Part shown: piece after piece, positions 59,240 through 64,000 of the stretch
Layout of the letters: each line of letters opens with the position of its first letter
How positions within the stretch are numbered: position 1 is the first letter of the stretch
NCBI GenBank assembly: GCA_013397935.1
Contig: VZRN01001859.1
Location: forward strand, 882,883-946,882
Length of the DNA: 64,000 nucleotides
Direction: 5' to 3'
Source: Dasyornis broadbenti
Lineage: Eukaryota > Chordata > Aves > Passeriformes > Dasyornithidae
Notes under the pieces: generated by a model
Databases searched by the model: none
What the model was told of the DNA's origin: nothing
Seen by the model: only the letters and a program-made list of their open reading frames with translations
Position numbers and translations under genes: made by a program

Positions 59240-62200
59240 CAGACAGGGTGGGAGTAAGAAGTGGGTAAGGGGACTGGAAGAAGACAGAGCTGATTTGGCA
59301 TTGCCTTGTGCAGAGCTCAGCAGGGGGAGAAAGGCAGAGCACTGCAGTCTCTCCATCCATCTTCTGCCTTACTGCTTTCACAGCAGTTTTGGGAAACTAT
59401 CCTAGAGGAGACCAGAAAGTTTCTGCAGTAGCAAGGAATGAAAATATTTAGAAATTTTGCTTCAGTCAGATGTACTTTCTTTTTCTTTCTCTCCCTCTTT
59501 TTTCTTAATGGAATCTGTTGCCTAAACATTTCTGTGCCTTTGTCTCTGGTTTCTATTTTACTCTTACTTGAAGGCAGCAGTTTTGCTCAAGAGATTTATA
59601 ACAATAGAAAATAGAAGACAAAAGCCTCATTGATATTTTAGACAACAAAGGAAAAAGTGAACAAGAAGGTAATTAAAGTAAAATCCTGAAAGCTCTTCAT
59701 TCTGTAAGGTAAAAAAAAAATGTCTCTAAATCCCAGTTTAATTTTTCTTGTCATGTTGACTATCCAGCTCCAATGAATAGACAAAATGTTCTAGTGTATC
59801 CCCCTTTATGTACATATTTTTAATTCTTTTTCCTAGACTTATATTACAAAAGGTTGAGAAGTTGGACCTGGTTATATGCACAAAGGAGGAGTATTTGCTC
59901 TGCAGTCTGATACTTATTAGGTTTTAAATCTGTTTGAAATAATGAATTGCAATTTACTGTAATTAAATATAAAACATTAATTAACTGAGCGTTATTAACT
60001 AAGGAAACTAAGAACAGTTTGTAGAGTTTGTATTTCTTTTCAGACATTTCCCAGCATATGAGAAGTCTGTATGCTAACCCTTAAAGAGTCCATGTCAATC
60101 ACAAAAGACACTTTTCATTTTCAGGTGGGAGAATAGCATTTCTTTATTCAATGTAATGCTATATTATTTGAAGTTCCAAATTATTGTATGAAAAGCTTAT
60201 GCAAGAATTTTACCAGTAAAAGCCATATTTCTCTTATTGGAGATATTTTGCTACACATCAGCTCTAGCAGAAAGATTAATATGAGCAGTGTCATTGAATT
60301 ACTTGAATACACAGAATATACTTTGCTTGATAATTTGGCTCTGAAAAGCCACACCATGGACTATTATTGTGAGCACTCTGACACCAAGAAGATTCTTATA
60401 GCAAAAATTCCATCCAGGAACAAGTAGTTGAATTTGTTACATGTAGCTCAGATTTTAATTCTTAAAGAGTTAATTGATTTTGTCCCGCATAGTACTTTGA
60501 GGGGAAGTTGATGAAAATTACTTTGGGGCAGAAGGTATTTGTCTTTGGGAGACCTTAATGCACCTAAAGGCTTCTTGAGTTTGGAAAAGCACAACATTGC
60601 CCAGGATAGGCATGGTAGGAGATGATTACTGAAGCAAAACATCTTTGGTTGCATGGTATTGTGCACCACCTATTTTCTTTTTTTCTATCTCCCTGTTGGC
60701 AAGGAACCTGTTCACTTCAATATATCACTGGGTTACATGATGTGCCTTCCAGGATCCAGCAAGGTACGGACTCAGGTAAAATTGCTCTTTCCCCTTTTAC
60801 TCACACTAAAGGCAGCCAGTTTCCCAGCACACTAAAGCAAATACAGCAATTCCTAAAAACTCAGTGGCTGCTGGGCACTTGAAAGAAAAACATTGTGAAG
60901 CAAAAGTGTTTTCTTGCAGGCTCTGATGGGGGAGAGACCAAGAATGGCTCCAGTGTACAATGAGGATTTGCCTTGAGCAGCATCCAAATGCCAGTATTTC
61001 ACCAGAAGTGCAAATCTTTTCTGCACCTTGAGTCAAGCCAGAGTCTAATTGTTAAAGTAGATATTTGTATTAGGACACATGACAGCAAAAGTAAGGAGGC
61101 TCTGCAGCCTCCGCCTTGCTCAGGGAGCAGCGCTAGCAGAACTCTACTAAGCTGTATGCAGAATGATGTCATTTACTCCCTCCTAAGGAGGGTTTTTACA
61201 GGATTTCCTCCCCATGTTAGTTTTAATTCTGTGACATGGATTAGGAGTAAAGCTGAAGCTCTGAAATCCCTTTAGCCCATTACCTCCCAACTTCTCAAGA
61301 CCCGCTGTCAGTAAAAGATAGATGGGTTCAGGTTTATGTCTTTAGCTTCCTGTCCTCTTAAGTGCAGGGGAGTGTTTGCATGGGTTTTGTGTAGCTATCC
61401 TTAACCAAACCCCAGTGTTCAACCTGGTTAATCCTCATGACTTCTCTTTGCACACATAATCCAAACAGCCATCTTTCCCAATATTTTACTTTCTTATTTT
61501 CTGTTTGTATAACTCCTGTGAGGTTTGCAGGCTGCATCTAGTTCCCTCAGGGAGGTGGCAAAATCGCAGCAAATCAGGCTTTTTGCTCTAAAATTTCCCA
61601 AAGATCAAAGTTTGGTTATCATTAGAATGTAAATGTCACAACATTATGAAACTGGTGCATCAGGGAAGAACATATCTTACTCTTTGAAAGTGTTTCTATA
61701 TGATGTGACATTTTGGTAACATTTGAGGTAGGACTTTTTTTTCTTTTTAATGATCTTTCCCTTTTTTTCTTTTTTTTTTTTTTTGGCCATTATAAATATG
61801 CTGCTCTCACCTGCTGAAATAACATTTAAAATAAAGTATTTCATAAAGCCTTTTTCTTTTTCAAACTGACTCCAACATCCACCTTGTTGTTTGATTTGAT
61901 GTGTTTTTCAAGGCTAGAAAAGTGCGAATGAATTCATGAATATCAAGAAAGCGTGGCTCCTTATCTTTTAATAAATATACTCAAATTGTTAATACACCAC
62001 AGCAAAAGAGGGGTTGCTGGGTGTTTGGGAACGGGGGGTTCACTTGAGAAAATATTGATGAAGAAACAGAAAACATGAGCTGCTAACATGCTACATCTCA
62101 CACTGGAGGTGCTCTATGCTGATCAGGATTGAAGCATCTCACAAAAGCAGTCATTAAAGTCATTAAACTAATGGGACAGAGATTTCCAAAGACGTATTGT

Positions 62201-63051
62201 GTAAATCATTGACTGTAGGAACCATGTAGTGATTGTATCAGGTAATGTTGGTACATCAGGTGATTGCTTTAAGCCAGAAGCCTGAAAATATTCATCCTCA
62301 CAGCAGCCAGGTTTAATAAATTATAAGTGACATTAGTGAGTTCAGCCTGAACTAAGTATTTATTATTAGTATTATTTTGTCTCAGGGCCCTGGAGATGCT
62401 GGGCAGCCAGCACTGGGCTGCAGATGGACATGGCCCACCTGCCAGTCCCGTCATGGTGCCGTGGGTCAGCCTCCAAAGCACAGGCAGCTAAATCTCATTT
62501 AACACGGCCTTCGTGTGTGCAAGGAGAGGTGGGAGCAGCTCCTACTGCTTTCTAGTGCATTAAATTCAAGTTAATAATTTCAAACTAGTGCATTTGTCCA
62601 GCCATAATAAATATGCAAGCAAAAATGGAGAAGGTCAGTGCAAATGACTTGGGTGGCAGAAGTTGAGGGATAATGTTCTTTCTCCATAAGCATTAAAAAA
62701 ACCACCTGTATTTTAAATTATACCTTTTAGGAGATCAAAATTTGCAACTATTGGATCTTGGCCTGGAAGTTTTAGTGGAGTTATCCCTGAAGGATCCTAA
62801 TTCAGGACAAAACTCCTGAAGACCAACAGCACATTTTCTTTTTAACTTTACCACTCAGAGACTTCTGCAAGTCAGGAGACAGCCTGTAGCTGTTTTAATA
62901 CAAAAATCTTCAATGGCAGTGCTAGGAGCCATTAAAGAGAAATGTATGAGAGAGTGGATCTTGTAAAAAAGAAAACAAGACTATATTTATTTGCACATTT
63001 TGGCTTGGACATCTTACGCAATACTTGCACTCTTAACTAGCTTAGGTGTTT

Positions 63052-63078
63052 GGTTGTTTGTTTGTTTGTTTGTTTTTT
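63052..63078 (+). repeat. (TTTG)n tetranucleotide repeat
   Basis: 'ggttgtttgtttgtttgtttgttttttt': about five TTTG units ending in a T-run. Confidence 0.9.
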
Positions 63079-64000
63079 TCATTATAGTGCAGCCAGAATT
63101 ATACCCTGTAACAACTCTGATAAGACTTGGAAAGGAAACTTATATTCAAAGAGTTTTAACTTGGCTTGCTTTATTTTCCCTTTTTTAAAATAACATTTTT
63201 CTGATTACTGCTTATATTTCTAGGGTTTTTTTCCCTTCTGTAGACAAACACTATCAGCTTACACCATCATATTATTGTTAGTGTGCAGCAGGCTACTTAA
63301 GTAAATTCTGTTTTTCAGCCTCTGTTGTTACAAACCCATGTTTTTTAATATGACTGCATTGGTGTGGAAAGGTATGAATACTGCCTACTATTGCAAAGCT
63401 GTAAATACATTACGTATGGAAAATCTAAGTGATAAAGAGCTTAATTAACTGTGATTTATATTGATCTATATGATCATAAAATCACCAGAGTTTGGAGCAA
63501 CCTAATTTGTTTTTAATAAGTGTTGCCTGAAAGACTAGTAATTACAGTCATAAACCAATTACTGAACTAGAGTATAGTAAATTTAGTAAACAAAAGCAGT
63601 CACAAGGTATTTCATTAGGAAGCCAAATAAGTTAAAACAAAAGTTAATTTATGTTTATATGACACTGGAACTGCAGTAGCACCTGTGCCAGGTGAATTTT
63701 CAATTAGTTCCCCACTCTAAACTCACATTTTTGAGGTTTCCAGGAATATTTATGTTCTGGCTTAACAGTTGTAAACATAATCCCAAAGCTGTCTTGTTGA
63801 TTTAAGTGGACACCGTTAATATTATTTCTGTGCTCTGTGTGAGTAAGAAATCCTGAGCAGACCCAGAAGTTGGCAGGCTGGGGTGAGGCCACAGTGATGG
63901 ACTCCAGAGAGCAAGTTTGTGGATTAATAGAGCAAGAGTTGCCCTTGGCAAAGCCAGCAATTGTGGACTGATATATGAACTAGACAAGTAAGAAGCAAAA

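Larger units (their letters stand above)
59096..64000. other. Single-copy non-coding DNA, no gene seen
   Basis: No gene is recognised to the right edge. Items of note are a small nested repeat at 59.2 kb, a possible 72-base exon at 60.7 kb (under findings), a T-run at 61,771-61,784 and a (TTTG)n tract at 63.05 kb. Confidence 0.6.

Noticed and set aside
1..64000. Search for CRISPR arrays, tRNA or rRNA genes, bacterial operons and phage-like systems
   Set aside because: None is visible. The repeat content is that of a bird nuclear genome.

Overview
The window looks like bird nuclear DNA, AT-rich and without a recognisable protein-coding or RNA gene. The bird assignment rests on several CR1 LINE fragments. 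Some carry the CR1 3' tail (a 'ccttccaaccc' block followed by 'attctatgattctat'-like octamers). There are also three avian-type endogenous retrovirus LTRs. A songbird is possible from the LTR types, but this is not shown. No reading frame matches a protein family I recognise, apart from broken CR1 reverse-transcriptase tails. I read the window as a gene desert or the inside of a very large intron.

Layout. Positions 1-20,800 are single-copy non-coding DNA with a (TA)n tract on the left edge, an old amniote MIR-like SINE near 4.9 kb, a short CR1 tail near 7.2 kb, a sequencing gap inside a G-rich repeat near 11.0 kb and a 41-bp tandem duplication near 19.4 kb. Positions 20.8-22.4 kb hold a long LTR followed by a minus-strand CR1. 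A worn CR1 lies at 26.3 kb and a perfect 16-bp-arm hairpin at 30.5 kb. Positions 30.5-42.6 kb are single-copy with several stretches that look like conserved regulatory DNA. Two solo LTRs follow, each bounded by a matching target-site duplication: 42,653-43,155 (6-bp duplication, ERVK-like) and 47,365-47,945 (5-bp duplication, ERVL-like, carrying a CpG-dense block). Between them lie the longest open frame (264 codons, probably chance) and a poly-A gap. Positions 52.2-53.5 kb hold two CR1 copies in opposite orientation. The rest is single-copy DNA with a last CR1 tail at 59.0 kb and simple repeats.

No genes work together here. Functional content, if any, is most likely cis-regulatory. I list the stretches whose motif content suggests this, at low confidence, because only cross-species alignment can decide. 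I found no sign of a novel gene system. The most concrete observations are the two complete LTR insertions with target duplications, the perfect hairpin at 30,502-30,538, the 41-bp tandem duplication, the G-rich gap, the pentamer-driven frameshift in the CR1 reverse transcriptase, and the regulatory-looking block around 44.0 kb.
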